64,000 nt of DNA from Anaerolineaceae bacterium (GTDB lineage: Bacteria; Chloroflexota; Anaerolineae; Aggregatilineales; Phototrophicaceae). Each line of letters begins with the position of its first letter. Position 1 is the first letter of the stretch. Under the pieces are notes generated by a model. The model saw nothing but the letters and a program-made list of their open reading frames with translations. It was not told where the DNA came from and did no database searches. Both the position numbers and the translations under genes were made by a program. Shown here in pieces: positions 1 through 8,233 of the stretch. Where the stretch lies: contig JACKCF010000001.1 of assembly GCA_020634165.1 (NCBI GenBank), positions 248,001 through 312,000 on the forward strand, read 5' to 3'.

Positions 1-108
1 CTTATCTCGCTGGCCTTCGTGCAGCAGGAGCAGCACGGGCAGGTCCTGCTTAAGTATCTTCGACAGATTGTTACTATCGGTCGTGATCGGTGTATCAAAA
101 ACAGGCAT
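1..108 (-). CDS. Thioredoxin-like protein, N-terminal part (gene runs off the left edge)
   Basis: Only the first 36 codons are inside the window. The ATG at 108 is preceded on the minus strand by AAGAGG at good spacing, and the frame stays open to the edge. The peptide starts MPVFDTPITTDSNN and continues into a hydrophobic stretch (LPVLLLLHEG) that resembles the first beta strand of thioredoxin-fold proteins. No CxxC is visible because the gene is cut before that point. It is divergent from the membrane protein at 246. That it is a gene is fairly likely; the thioredoxin-like assignment is an inference from a very short stretch. Confidence 0.55.
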   Translation of the reverse strand, partial: MPVFDTPITTDSNNLSKILKQDLPVLLLLHEGQRDK

Positions 109-245
109 GTTCAATCCTCTTCTTATAGGGAAGTGCTTATACCTCCTAGACGCATAGAGCAGTCCATTTTTTACGTGGTGTCCGTCAAGCAATGCCTTAC
201 GAGGTGCGGTACACTGGGAACAAATGGCTCTGAAAAGAGATCACT

Positions 246-755
246 ATGCACATTTTAGAGCACACAGCCACACGACTGGTCTTGCAAAAGCGACGGTCCA
301 TGATGGCGATTATCATGGCGCTGTTCACGCTGTTGAGCACGCTGACGCTGGCCAGCCTGGTTTTACAGGGCATAAGTCGGCTGGATACGCTCGACCTGCT
401 TGATTGGGTGAGTTGGATAGTGTGGATAACGCTGGCGGCCTGCCTGGTGATTTTCGGCAGTTTGGCGCTAAATGCCAGCCTGCGAGGGACTCGCTGCATC
501 TTTGATCGCGTTACGGAGACGATCACGCTCCAACAGCCGCGCGGGTGGGGCATACAGACGGTCGAGCTGTCACTCTATTCGGTGACGCATCTTGTCGTGG
601 AAAAGAACGAAGAAGTGCGCGCCTTTGGGTTATTTCTGGCGCTGCGTGATGGTCGTCAGCTACCGCTTGCGACGATCTCGATCCATGACGAAGACCAGGT
701 CATTGAACTGCGGCGGATTGTTCGCCAGTTTTTACAGGGAACCTATCGTCCTTAG
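246..755 (+). CDS. Small membrane protein with two TM helices and a soluble C-terminal half
   Basis: 169 residues. Two hydrophobic helices (about 20-43 and 54-76) are followed by a beta-rich soluble domain (about 85-165) that looks like the PH-like domain of small bacterial membrane proteins (sequence pattern only). The ATG at 246 has AAAAGAGA just upstream; ATGs at codons 19-20 are alternatives but would trim the segment before the first helix. The gene is convergent with the TlpA-like gene, and the two stop codons share bases in TTAG (752-755). Function unknown. The membrane protein at 63460 has a similar size and two helices but a different order, so I do not call them paralogues. Confidence 0.75.
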   Translation: MHILEHTATRLVLQKRRSMMAIIMALFTLLSTLTLASLVLQGISRLDTLDLLDWVSWIVWITLAACLVIFGSLALNASLRGTRCIFDRVTETITLQQPRGWGIQTVELSLYSVTHLVVEKNEEVRAFGLFLALRDGRQLPLATISIHDEDQVIELRRIVRQFLQGTYRP

Positions 756-1381
756 CCCTCATTGGCTGCGGCAGATGTCGCCATAAGCGCGGCATATTCT
801 TCCATTTCAAAGTAATCCATCTCGCCCAGCTTCCAATAGCGCACAATGCCATCCCCATCAATCACGAACGTCACCGGAATATCGGCGACACCATAAGTAC
901 GACGCACATTGCTAACGGGATCAAGCGCGACAGGCAGGCCAACCACATCAATTTCCGCCAGGAAATTGGTGATACGTTCACTGGTCTCATCGAAGTTGAC
1001 GGCGAGAACCTCAACATCCTGACTGGACTTGGCATGCGCGAACTCCGACAGAGCGGGCAGTTCACGGACGCAGGGTGGGCAGGTCGTCTGCCAGAAGTTG
1101 AGGAACAGCGTCTTGCCAGCGTAGTCATCCAACGTGACCACGCGCCCATCAAGTGTAGCCAACTCAAAGTAGGGAGCTTCTTTGTCCAGATAGTTGTTGG
1201 CGCTGTAATTCAGGCTGTTGATGGTATCTGCTGTGGGCGCACTTTTGGGTGGTTGTAGGGCGATCATCAACAGTGCCCCCAGGATAGCGATCAGCGGCAC
1301 AATCGCAAAAATGACCAGCACCGGCGCTGGTTTATTCGGTGTGAAGGTTTTCTTTTTATCTTCAGAAAGTAGCTGGGTCAT
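752..1381 (-). CDS. Membrane-anchored TlpA/ResA-like thiol-disulfide oxidoreductase
   Basis: 209 residues. One N-terminal membrane anchor (about 20-43) is followed by an extracytoplasmic thioredoxin-fold domain of the AhpC-TSA/Redoxin type. The active site CPPC is at residues 101-104 in a WQTTCPPC context, and the cis-proline region is DIPVTFVID near residue 170. Proteins of this family reduce or isomerise disulfides outside the membrane, for example in cytochrome c maturation; CPPC is also used by some general periplasmic-type thioredoxins. No cytochrome maturation genes are adjacent, so the substrate is unknown. A second thioredoxin-like gene starts at 108. Confidence 0.9.
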   Translation of the reverse strand: MTQLLSEDKKKTFTPNKPAPVLVIFAIVPLIAILGALLMIALQPPKSAPTADTINSLNYSANNYLDKEAPYFELATLDGRVVTLDDYAGKTLFLNFWQTTCPPCVRELPALSEFAHAKSSQDVEVLAVNFDETSERITNFLAEIDVVGLPVALDPVSNVRRTYGVADIPVTFVIDGDGIVRYWKLGEMDYFEMEEYAALMATSAAANEG

Positions 1382-1871
1382 TTTCAGGATCGTCTCAACA
1401 AGCAGCGGTCGATGGTGGCCGACACTGTACCATATTTGCCGCCACAGCAGTAGGGCTTTCCAAAACTAAGTAGCTACCCGTAGACAGGCTCCGTATGGGT
1501 ACGGAATTTTGACAGTCTTAAGGATTGTAACGAACAGATGGCTTCTAAAGTGTAAATCCATCGTAAGCCACTCGACTATATATCTGTGGTAGAGATATTG
1601 GCTCAAAAGCCTGTCCACCTGTCGCTGATTACGGTCCTGAGGCTGTTCGCTGCGGTCAAGTTATTGATGTGATGACCACCTTTAGCTAGCTGTAAAAGTC
1701 TATAAGCCGAATCGTTGGTCTAGTATCGTCCATTTGTAAGAAGTTTATGAATCTCTTAGCTGCACACTTAACGAGCATGAAATCTTAACGCTTCTTACAT
1801 ACTATTCGCCTATACAGTTAATTTACCGTAAAAAAGTCAGTCTTAAATAAGTGAACGTGGGGATAAATCAA
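1382..1871. other. Non-coding gap between divergent genes
   Basis: About 490 bases with no convincing reading frame on either strand; the stretch is more A+T-rich than its neighbours. It must hold the promoters of the TlpA-like gene (leftward) and the secreted protein (rightward). I see no strong paired -35/-10 hexamers, no RNA gene and no palindrome longer than chance. Confidence 0.5.
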
Positions 1872-2675
1872 ATGGTAAAGCATATTCGCTGGTTAATTGT
1901 TCTTGCACTGCTCGCGTTGATCGTACCGTCCGTTTTGGCCGGTTCTTATACCTGGGTTGATACGCTGGATGGCAGCGATCCTACCTACAATCGTGCTTTT
2001 GGCACAACTTGTGATGCATTATCCGGTATTGGCTCCAATGTTTATTATGAAACACTTAATTTCAGCGTAACGGCTACTGGCATTTACGATATTGAAGTCG
2101 TTAGCTTCACTGGCTCCGATACCACCATGGCCCTGTACGCCGGCTCTTTCAATCCGGCAAACGCGTTGGGCTGCGTTGAATATGATGACGACGGCGGTTC
2201 AGGCTTTCTATCATATATCTCACGATCACTCAATGAGGGTACAAACTACATTCTTGTTGTATCGACATTTAGTAACGGCGATAATGGCACCTTCACAGTC
2301 GAAATGACTGGCCCTGGTGACCTCTGTGCTGGTGGTTGCGGTACTGCAGGCGCAACAGGCATCGGCGATGGCCGCATCAACAACAAGGATGCTGGGCCGG
2401 TGGTTGTCTTCCCGGATAATGCGGGTGGTTTGCACCTGTACCTGCCCAATGGCCTTCTGGTCTTGACCGTCAGTGCTGCCGAATTTGATGCTGTGGGTGT
2501 TCCGAGTGATGAGAATGCCTTCGTCAAGATGGACGAAAGCATCGGCCTGTACGTGCTGCGCCTAACCACTGGCGAATATCAGGTCAATATGTTTATGCCA
2601 GAAGGCAAGACCTACACGCTGATCTTTGCTGCACCGTATGCCGGTTCACCATATAGCTCGATTGAAAGTCAGTAA
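1872..2675 (+). CDS. Secreted protein with a PPC-like beta domain
   Basis: 267 residues from the ATG at 1872, which begins a clean signal peptide (MVKHIRWLIVLALLALIVPSVLA-G) and is preceded by GGGGATAA. A GTG seven codons upstream (1851) is possible but has no better ribosome site. The mature part (about 30-150) has the alternating pattern of bacterial pre-peptidase C-terminal (PPC) domains: a stretch on turning symptoms of a charge-poor beta sandwich, then DSTLALY-like SDTTMALYAGSF and an acidic EYDDDGGSG turn. A Gly/Cys-rich linker (LCAGGCG) leads to a second beta-rich domain. PPC domains usually bind polymers or support secretion. No catalytic motif is seen. A terminator follows at 2699. 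Confidence 0.75.
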   Translation: MVKHIRWLIVLALLALIVPSVLAGSYTWVDTLDGSDPTYNRAFGTTCDALSGIGSNVYYETLNFSVTATGIYDIEVVSFTGSDTTMALYAGSFNPANALGCVEYDDDGGSGFLSYISRSLNEGTNYILVVSTFSNGDNGTFTVEMTGPGDLCAGGCGTAGATGIGDGRINNKDAGPVVVFPDNAGGLHLYLPNGLLVLTVSAAEFDAVGVPSDENAFVKMDESIGLYVLRLTTGEYQVNMFMPEGKTYTLIFAAPYAGSPYSSIESQ

Positions 2676-2698
2676 ATCACACCAGGTCAATCGACAAG

Positions 2699-2726
2699 AA
2701 AAGGCGGCCTCTGGGTCGCCTTTTTT
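2699..2726 (+). terminator. Rho-independent terminator after the PPC-like gene
   Basis: AAAAGGCG pairs with CGCCTTTT around a 10-base loop and runs into TTTTTT. It lies 24 bases after the stop codon at 2675. Confidence 0.85.
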
Positions 2727-2839
2727 ATTGCTGAATGAGCAAGCGATTTGATTGACATAACCATATATGACTGCTTATTGTGTCTGTTGGCGCGTTCGTT
2801 TAAGATGAATTATGTAATCACACAAGGACGCAACTCACT

Positions 2840-4033
2840 ATGAATCGATCTGGCGCACAACTGCGGGCTGGAATAGGCGACCTGATGGCACTGGGCGAAT
2901 TCCAGCGCGTCATCGATATTTGCAAAAAGACGCTGGTCGCTGCGCGCGATGCCCGTGACCCGATCACAGAAGCCCTGTCGCTGGTGGGGCTGGCTGCCAG
3001 CCATCGCGCACTCGGTAAATATAAAGATGCCCTCATCCTGGCGAATGGGGCGATTGAGCAGAGCCAGAAAGCCCATATGCCGGAGGTCGAGTGCGATGCG
3101 CTGCTGGAACGGGCGAGTATCCTACGTATCGGTCAGTTGCAATTTTACGAAGCACGCGATGATTATCGTGAAGCCCTGAATTTGGGTCATGAAATCGGCT
3201 ATGAAGCGGGTGTAAGCCAGTCCCTATGTGGATTGGCCGTTGTCATGCTAAAAGTCGATCAGGTTGGCACTGTGCATGCCTATGCGCGCGAAGCACTGGA
3301 CATCGCTACTGAAATAAATGATGCCTCCCTGCAAATCGAAGCGCTGAATGTACTGGGCCTGTACTACATTGCCGTAAAGAATCATGATCTGGCGTTGCAA
3401 GCCCTCAGCGATGCCTTGGCGCGGGCGATGGACAAAAAGTTCGCTATTTCGCAGGCTTATGTGCTGGATGCCATCGGCGAGCTGCATATGGCCATGAAGC
3501 AGCCTGATAAGGCCCTGAGCTATTTTGGCCGTGCCTACGAAATTGCGCGCCAATCCCATTATGCGGCTCTGCAATCATCAATTATGTTGCACCTGGGGAC
3601 GACCTATGTTGCCCAGGAAGACTACAGCGAAGCGCGCAAGTGTTATGATTCGGTAGTGCGCAAGAGCGAAGAAATGGACATGCCGATTGTCGAAGCGCAG
3701 GCATCGCTGCATATCGCTACCCTGCATCTCCATCTACGGGAGCCTGCTATCGCGCTGGATTATCAGCGCCGCTCGGTTGACATCGCCCACCAAAGCATGA
3801 ATCCTTTCTTTGAAAGCCAGTCGTTGCAGCAGCTCGCCATGACGCAGCGCGCAATGGGGCATTTTGAGCAGGCAATCGAGTCGTTCAACGCAGCCCTGAA
3901 TATTGAGCGCTCTCTGGACAACGATAAGGCTGTGCGCGAGATCATCGCAGCTATCCTGTGGACGCAGGTGCTCGGCCTGGTCGATAAGGTGCTGCGGCTG
4001 CTTCATCTCCGCCAGGAACCCGATCAGGACTAG
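2840..4033 (+). CDS. TPR-repeat protein
   Basis: 397 residues made almost wholly of about nine or ten tetratricopeptide-like helical hairpins (for example the unit around ALQALSDALARAMDKKFAISQAYVLDAIGELHMAMKQ is typical, described here only by pattern). There is no signal peptide or membrane segment, so it is cytoplasmic. The unit length (about 40 residues with extra bases between helices) resembles the TPR modules of Rapsyn/MalT-like and AfsR-like regulators, but no DNA-binding or NTPase domain is attached. The ATG at 2840 follows AAGGAC at slightly long spacing. It probably acts as a protein-binding scaffold; partner unknown. Confidence 0.85.
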   Translation: MNRSGAQLRAGIGDLMALGEFQRVIDICKKTLVAARDARDPITEALSLVGLAASHRALGKYKDALILANGAIEQSQKAHMPEVECDALLERASILRIGQLQFYEARDDYREALNLGHEIGYEAGVSQSLCGLAVVMLKVDQVGTVHAYAREALDIATEINDASLQIEALNVLGLYYIAVKNHDLALQALSDALARAMDKKFAISQAYVLDAIGELHMAMKQPDKALSYFGRAYEIARQSHYAALQSSIMLHLGTTYVAQEDYSEARKCYDSVVRKSEEMDMPIVEAQASLHIATLHLHLREPAIALDYQRRSVDIAHQSMNPFFESQSLQQLAMTQRAMGHFEQAIESFNAALNIERSLDNDKAVREIIAAILWTQVLGLVDKVLRLLHLRQEPDQD

Positions 4034-4089
4034 ATTCTGTTGGTATTTGCTAGATTTTGGGTTTAGTACCAAATAAGAATGCACAGATG

Positions 4090-4136
4090 GTAGGCACAAG
4101 ACATGTCTTGCCCAGGGTTAGGCAAGCCTAGCCCTA
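4090..4136. repeat. Double palindromic (REP-like) element
   Basis: The stretch is bounded by GTAGG and CCTAC. It contains CAAGACATGTCTTG (perfect palindrome, 4097-4110) and then AGGGTTAGGC/GCCTAGCCCT as a second hairpin around AA. It sits between the convergent TPR and rpoD genes. The GACATGTC core recurs at 7754 and, as GGCATGCC, at 22899. Confidence 0.65.
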
Positions 4137-4180
4137 CAAAAACGCTCCCAAAACGAAATGTCATATCCTAGCATCACGAC

Positions 4181-4208
4181 AAAAAAGGACACGCCAGTTG
4201 GCGTGTCC
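4181..4208 (-). terminator. Rho-independent terminator of rpoD
   Basis: On the minus strand GGACACGCC pairs with GGCGTGTCC around AACT and is followed by TTTTTT. It lies 67 bases beyond the rpoD stop. Confidence 0.88.
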
Positions 4209-4274
4209 AGAGTCCCGTGATTGCGTTTTCCCTAATGGCGGCTAGCTCTTGACCGCATATCTTCAGCGTGCGGT

Positions 4275-5375
4275 TTAGAGATAGTCACGCAGTTTCCGGC
4301 TGCGCCTTGGATGGCGCAAACGGCGCAACGCACGTCCTTCAATCTGGCGAATCCGTTCCCGCGTCAGGCCGAACTTTTGGCCGACTTCTTCCAGCGTATA
4401 GCTGCGGCCATTTTGCAGGCCAAAGCGTAGGCGCAAAATCCGTGCTTCGCGCGGGGTTAACGTCGTCAGGAGTTCTTCCAGTTTTTCTTTGAGCATGGTG
4501 TCGTAGGTGGCTTCTGCTGGGGTCGGTTCACTCTCATTGACGATGAAGCTGCCGAGTTCACTGTCCTCATCATCACCGACAGGCCGCTCCAGGCTGAGCG
4601 GTTGCCAGGAGACCTTGAGCATCCACTGCACTTTGCGCGGTTCCATTTCCATTTTCTCAGCCAGTTCTTCGATGGTGGGTTTGCGGCTGAGTTCCTGCTC
4701 CAGTTCGCGGGCGATGCGGAACAGGCGGCGGATACGGTCGGTCATGTGGACGGGCACACGGATCGTGCGGCTCTGGTCGGCAATAGCGCGCGTGATGGTC
4801 TGGCGAATCCACCAGGTGGCATAGGTGCTAAAGCGGAATCCCCGCTTGTAGTCGAACTTTTCGACGGCCTTCATCAGGCCCAGGTTGCCTTCCTGGATCA
4901 GATCAAGGAAGGGTACACCGCGCGTCATGTATTTTTTGGCGATAGAAACGACCAGGCGCGTGTTGGCCTTGATGAGATGTTCGCGGGCCTGCTGGCCATC
5001 ATCAATGTAGAAGCGCCATTCATCGGCACATTCATTCTGCGGGCTTTTGTTGAGTTGTTTACGGGCTTTGCGGCCAGCTTCCACCCGTTTAGCCAGCGAG
5101 ACTTCCTCTACTTCGTCGAGGAGCGGAACGCGCGCCATCTCCTTCAGATAGAGACCGATGGTGTCACTGCTGGCGATTTCGCTGAGGTCGTAATCTTCAT
5201 CATCGTCTTCATCGAAATCGTCATCAGCTTCGTCGTAGTCCATTTCTGAACCGAGAAAGAAATCATCGAAGTCGTCGGCATCATCGATGTCTATGGCATC
5301 GGCACCATAAGCGCCATCACGACTGTTGAAAGTCCGGTCAAAAGAATCATCCAGAAAACTATCGTAAGTGGTCAA
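4275..5375 (-). CDS. rpoD: Primary sigma factor of the sigma-70 family
   Basis: 366 residues from a TTG at 5375, chosen because TGGGGG stands seven bases before it; the frame continues to another TTG at 5429 with no ribosome site, and no ATG is available. The N-terminus is strongly acidic (a run of D/E to about residue 75), replacing the long region 1.1 of E. coli. Then come region 1.2 (DTIGLYLKEMARVPLL), region 2 (LVVSIAKKYMTRGVPFLDLIQEGN, then FSTYATWWIRQTITRAI for -10 binding and melting), region 3 and region 4 with the helix-turn-helix YTLEEVGQKFGLTRERIRQIEGRALRRL. The basic C-terminus ends LRDYL. This is the housekeeping initiation factor of RNA polymerase. Which of several Chloroflexota RpoD paralogues it is cannot be told. 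Confidence 0.93.
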   Translation of the reverse strand: MTTYDSFLDDSFDRTFNSRDGAYGADAIDIDDADDFDDFFLGSEMDYDEADDDFDEDDDEDYDLSEIASSDTIGLYLKEMARVPLLDEVEEVSLAKRVEAGRKARKQLNKSPQNECADEWRFYIDDGQQAREHLIKANTRLVVSIAKKYMTRGVPFLDLIQEGNLGLMKAVEKFDYKRGFRFSTYATWWIRQTITRAIADQSRTIRVPVHMTDRIRRLFRIARELEQELSRKPTIEELAEKMEMEPRKVQWMLKVSWQPLSLERPVGDDEDSELGSFIVNESEPTPAEATYDTMLKEKLEELLTTLTPREARILRLRFGLQNGRSYTLEEVGQKFGLTRERIRQIEGRALRRLRHPRRSRKLRDYL

Positions 5376-5586
5376 AATAAACCCCCAGGTTCGTTCTAGA
5401 CAGCAACTCGTGTGAGCAACAAGTTGCAAGAGTCGAATACGCTTTATGGGTCGCTTAAGGCAGTAGATTAAATTGTAATTTTTGCCTGTTTTAAACGTAC
5501 TACAGAGCCGGCTCCCCCAGCCGACAGCTTCCCCAAGGTTGTTTGTGAGCGCGTGGTACCGGTTTCAGTCCCCAGATGGTATCGCG

Positions 5587-6123
5587 CTAGTCGCTGGAAT
5601 CCAGCAACTTCTTTAGTTCCGCCATTCGCGGATCAATATAGTCGGTGTCGCAATCACACTGTTCGTTATTCAGATTGGTGCCACAAGTCGGGCACAAGCC
5701 TTTGCAATCTGGGCGACAGAGTGTTTTGTGCGACATCTGGATCAGGACCTCTGCACGCAGCAGGGGAGCCAGGTCCAGCATAGTATCCGCGCCGACGAAA
5801 AACTCGGATTGACCAATCGGGCGCGGGTGAGCATACAACTCTTCGAGTTGGACGTTAAGTTCCTGTTCAAATGTATCCAGGCAGCGATTGCATTGTGTAT
5901 CAACGATGACATCCAGATCAGCCTGAACGAGGATGCCTTCCTTCATTCGGCTTAACCGGAGCTTGCCATCAATCTTATTAATGAGCAGATCGTCTGAGAC
6001 TTGTATCGGTTCTGAGATGTCCAGACGCGAATCATGGCTATGGCCAGGTCCGTCGGATAACAAAAAACCAACGTTTATCTTTAGCACTCGTTTGTTGAGG
6101 GCAGGTATATTGTTGGTTTTCAC
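5587..6123 (-). CDS. YceD/DUF177 family protein
   Basis: 178 residues from a GTG at 6123 preceded by AAGG; the open frame extends upstream (to 6219) but the extra 32 residues are not typical of the family. The centre holds CNRCLD and the C-terminus a Cys-rich segment (CRPDCKGLCPTCGTNLNNEQC) probably binding a metal. DUF177/YceD proteins affect 23S rRNA accumulation and usually lie next to rpmF (ribosomal protein L32); no rpmF is present here. The next gene downstream on the same strand is rpoD, 211 bases away. Confidence 0.85.
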   Translation of the reverse strand: MKTNNIPALNKRVLKINVGFLLSDGPGHSHDSRLDISEPIQVSDDLLINKIDGKLRLSRMKEGILVQADLDVIVDTQCNRCLDTFEQELNVQLEELYAHPRPIGQSEFFVGADTMLDLAPLLRAEVLIQMSHKTLCRPDCKGLCPTCGTNLNNEQCDCDTDYIDPRMAELKKLLDSSD

Positions 6124-6597
6124 GGAACTAGACCTTATGCGAGTATGGTGCGCGACAAGCAAACTTAATTCTTTGCTTATCTTTGCTGCATTATATGAAA
6201 TTTTACAGACAAAAGTCAAGCTTTTTAGGCCAAATTACCCCCCTTTTTTGCTTGTTTTTTTCTAAAAGTGGTCGTAACTACGATAATCGTACCAAAAAAG
6301 AAAGATGTTACAGGAATCATATAAATATCTCCCTTACAGTTAATGAATGGTTTGTAAGCAATATTGAAATTAATTTTTAATACATTTTTGTTACATCTTG
6401 GTCAATTTAGCCCGTTACAGAATGTTGCTGCCTGGGCGAACAATTTCGTTTTTGTGATAGGCGAATTCCGTACTTGGGCATACAATTAGGCATACAATAT
6501 AGATTGTAATCTTGTGGTACGGTTATTTATGGATGTACCAACTCATTGCACACGCGCGTTTTTCCGCACCCAATACCCTATTTAAAGGAACGACCCC
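6124..6597. promoter_or_regulatory. AT-rich divergent promoter region with a TACAAT-N4-ATTGTA palindrome
   Basis: This 474-base gap separates divergent yceD and the protease gene. It is much richer in A+T than its surroundings. GGCATACAAT is repeated at 6477-6486 and 6489-6498 with a 12-base period, and the second copy merges into an inverted repeat TACAAT-ATAG-ATTGTA (6493-6508), about 90 bases before the protease start. The arrangement suggests an operator, but no regulator can be named and -35/-10 boxes are not clear. Confidence 0.4.
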
Positions 6598-7722
6598 ATG
6601 ATTAAACAAATGCTCGATGCACAACAGCGCTTCCAGAATATTTTGCTCGCCAAAGCCAATGTGGTCGGCGTGGGTGTCGGCTATCGTGATTACATGGGGG
6701 AAGCCACAGATGAGCTGGCCCTGGTGGCGATGGTAGAACAGAAGAAGCCGATTGAAGCGCTTGATCCGGCTGACCTGGTTCCGCGCGAAATCGACGGAGC
6801 GATTACCGATGTGGTGGAAGTCGGCCACCTGGTGGCGCAGGAATCATTGACACCGCGCAGCCGTTGGCGTCCGATCATCCCCAGCGGCGTCAGCATCGGC
6901 CATACGAAAGTAACAGCCGGGACGCTGGGCACCATCGTGGTTGATCGCGTTACAGGCCAGCGCATGATCCTCAGCAATAACCACGTCATGGCCAATAGCA
7001 ACGATGCCCTGGTAGGCGACGGCATCCTGCAACCTGGCCCAACCGATCATGGTCAAAATCCGGCAGATATGGTGGCGCGGCTGGAGCGCTGGGTCAAGCT
7101 GAAGTACATCGGTGATCCTGTTGATGAACCGGAAGATCCAGGTCCGGGCACACCACCCGCCAATGGTGGGGATACGGGCTGCGACATCGTTGATCTGGTT
7201 GTGAATTTGGGTAATTTTATGGCCAAGGCGGTTGGCTCGGAAAAACAGATTAAGGCGACAGCATCGGCGGTTAACGCGCCTGTTGTCGTGGACCGCATAT
7301 CAGCACAGGCAGCGATTGTTACCAATGAAGTCGATTGCGCTGTCGCCAGCCTGATTGATCCCGATATGTTCAGCGGCGAAATTTTGAGTATTGGTGCCAT
7401 CGCCGGGCACATCGAACCCACCCTGGGCATGCAGGTGCGTAAATCGGGCCGTACAACTGGTTTTACGACCGGCGTGGTCACATTGGTCAATGCTACTGTC
7501 GATGTGTCTTATGCGACGCTTGAGGGCAACAAGACAGCTCGCTTCACAGGCCAGGTCCTGACGACCAACATGAGTGCAGGCGGCGATTCTGGCTCATTGA
7601 TTGTTGCCGGGGATTCACCCAATGCGGTTGGCCTGCTGTTCGCTGGATCAGGTGTATCGACAATCTTCACGCCCATACAGGCTGTGCTGGATGCACTCAA
7701 CGTCGATTTGCTGACCAGCTAG
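6598..7722 (+). CDS. Trypsin-like serine protease without signal peptide
   Basis: 374 residues; ATG at 6598 with AAAGGA upstream. It has a chymotrypsin-fold triad layout: His in LSNNHVMA (about 127), Asp in NEVDCAVASL (about 245) and Ser in AGGDSGSLIV (about 335). Between His and Asp lies a Pro/Gly-rich insertion (about 178-193). There is no signal peptide or TM, and the N-terminal 75 residues (AKANVVGVGVGYRDYMGE) form a small domain seen in bacterial cytoplasmic S1-like proteases. All three catalytic residues are present, so activity is likely; substrate unknown. It is convergent with the ParB-like gene, with a perfect 20-base palindrome between them. Confidence 0.82.
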   Translation: MIKQMLDAQQRFQNILLAKANVVGVGVGYRDYMGEATDELALVAMVEQKKPIEALDPADLVPREIDGAITDVVEVGHLVAQESLTPRSRWRPIIPSGVSIGHTKVTAGTLGTIVVDRVTGQRMILSNNHVMANSNDALVGDGILQPGPTDHGQNPADMVARLERWVKLKYIGDPVDEPEDPGPGTPPANGGDTGCDIVDLVVNLGNFMAKAVGSEKQIKATASAVNAPVVVDRISAQAAIVTNEVDCAVASLIDPDMFSGEILSIGAIAGHIEPTLGMQVRKSGRTTGFTTGVVTLVNATVDVSYATLEGNKTARFTGQVLTTNMSAGGDSGSLIVAGDSPNAVGLLFAGSGVSTIFTPIQAVLDALNVDLLTS

Positions 7723-7753
7723 GCTTTAGAACGCCATATAGGTTCAATACCAG

Positions 7754-7773
7754 GGGCACGACATGTCGTGCCC
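7754..7773. terminator. Perfect 20-base palindrome, probably bidirectional terminator or REP element
   Basis: GGGCACGACATGTCGTGCCC is perfectly self-complementary and is followed by TTTT. It lies between the convergent protease and ParB-like genes. The same GACATGTC core occurs at 4101, so it may belong to a dispersed palindrome family rather than being only a terminator. Confidence 0.65.
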
Positions 7774-7779
7774 TTTTGC

Positions 7780-8163
7780 TTACTCGGTGCCTTCTTCGAT
7801 CTCGGTGACGATGTCTGGCTCAGGCATTTGTGGCAGACGTACCGCCTGAATAGTGGGCAGGCCAAAAGCATAGCACTTGAGGATGCGGTGCATGCCGTCC
7901 ATGATGTTGCCATGCGGCGAGATGATGATGGGATATTGTAAATCTGCCGCCAGGATGCGCCGCGTATGGTCGCCGATGTCGCGCCACAGGGGTGGGTCGC
8001 TGAGTGCGCCACACTGAAAATTGCGATTGGTCCAATCAAAGCTATCCAGGGGCACATGCTCAACCGGATACTGCTCTGATAGGCGCCAGAGGGTGCTGGC
8101 GCGCCAATACGAAATTTTGCCGTCGCGCCGTTCTTCATAACCGTGTTCCGGGTATTTGGGCAT
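7780..8163 (-). CDS. ParB/Srx-like domain protein
   Basis: 127 residues from the ATG at 8163, which has AGGAG six bases before it; the frame is open further upstream but without a ribosome site. The segment PIIISPHGNIMDGMHRILKCYAFG (about 80-103) has the pattern of the ParB/sulfiredoxin-like fold, where a G-x-x-x-x-D-G-x-H-R motif lines the CTP or phosphate site. The helix-turn-helix of true ParB is absent, so this is not a partition protein. Its role is unknown. The gene begins directly after the terminator of the C39 gene. Confidence 0.65.
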   Translation of the reverse strand: MPKYPEHGYEERRDGKISYWRASTLWRLSEQYPVEHVPLDSFDWTNRNFQCGALSDPPLWRDIGDHTRRILAADLQYPIIISPHGNIMDGMHRILKCYAFGLPTIQAVRLPQMPEPDIVTEIEEGTE

Positions 8164-8185
8164 TCGCTGCTCCTGTAAATAAAAA

Positions 8186-8206
8186 GGACGCAGCACGGCT
8201 GCGTCC
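8186..8206 (-). terminator. Rho-independent terminator of the C39-like peptidase gene
   Basis: GGACGCAGC pairs with GCTGCGTCC around three bases; on the minus strand it runs into TTTTTATTT. It lies 28 bases beyond the stop at 8234 and just before the ribosome site of the next gene. A related GGACGCA/TGCGTCC hairpin is at 58671-58690. Confidence 0.8.
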
Positions 8207-8233
8207 CTAAAGTTTATACTGACTTTGCCGATC

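Noticed and set aside
7719..8138. 139-codon minus-strand frame overlapping the ParB-like gene
   Set aside because: Out of frame with the ParB/Srx-like motif and extending into the protease gene; no ribosome site.
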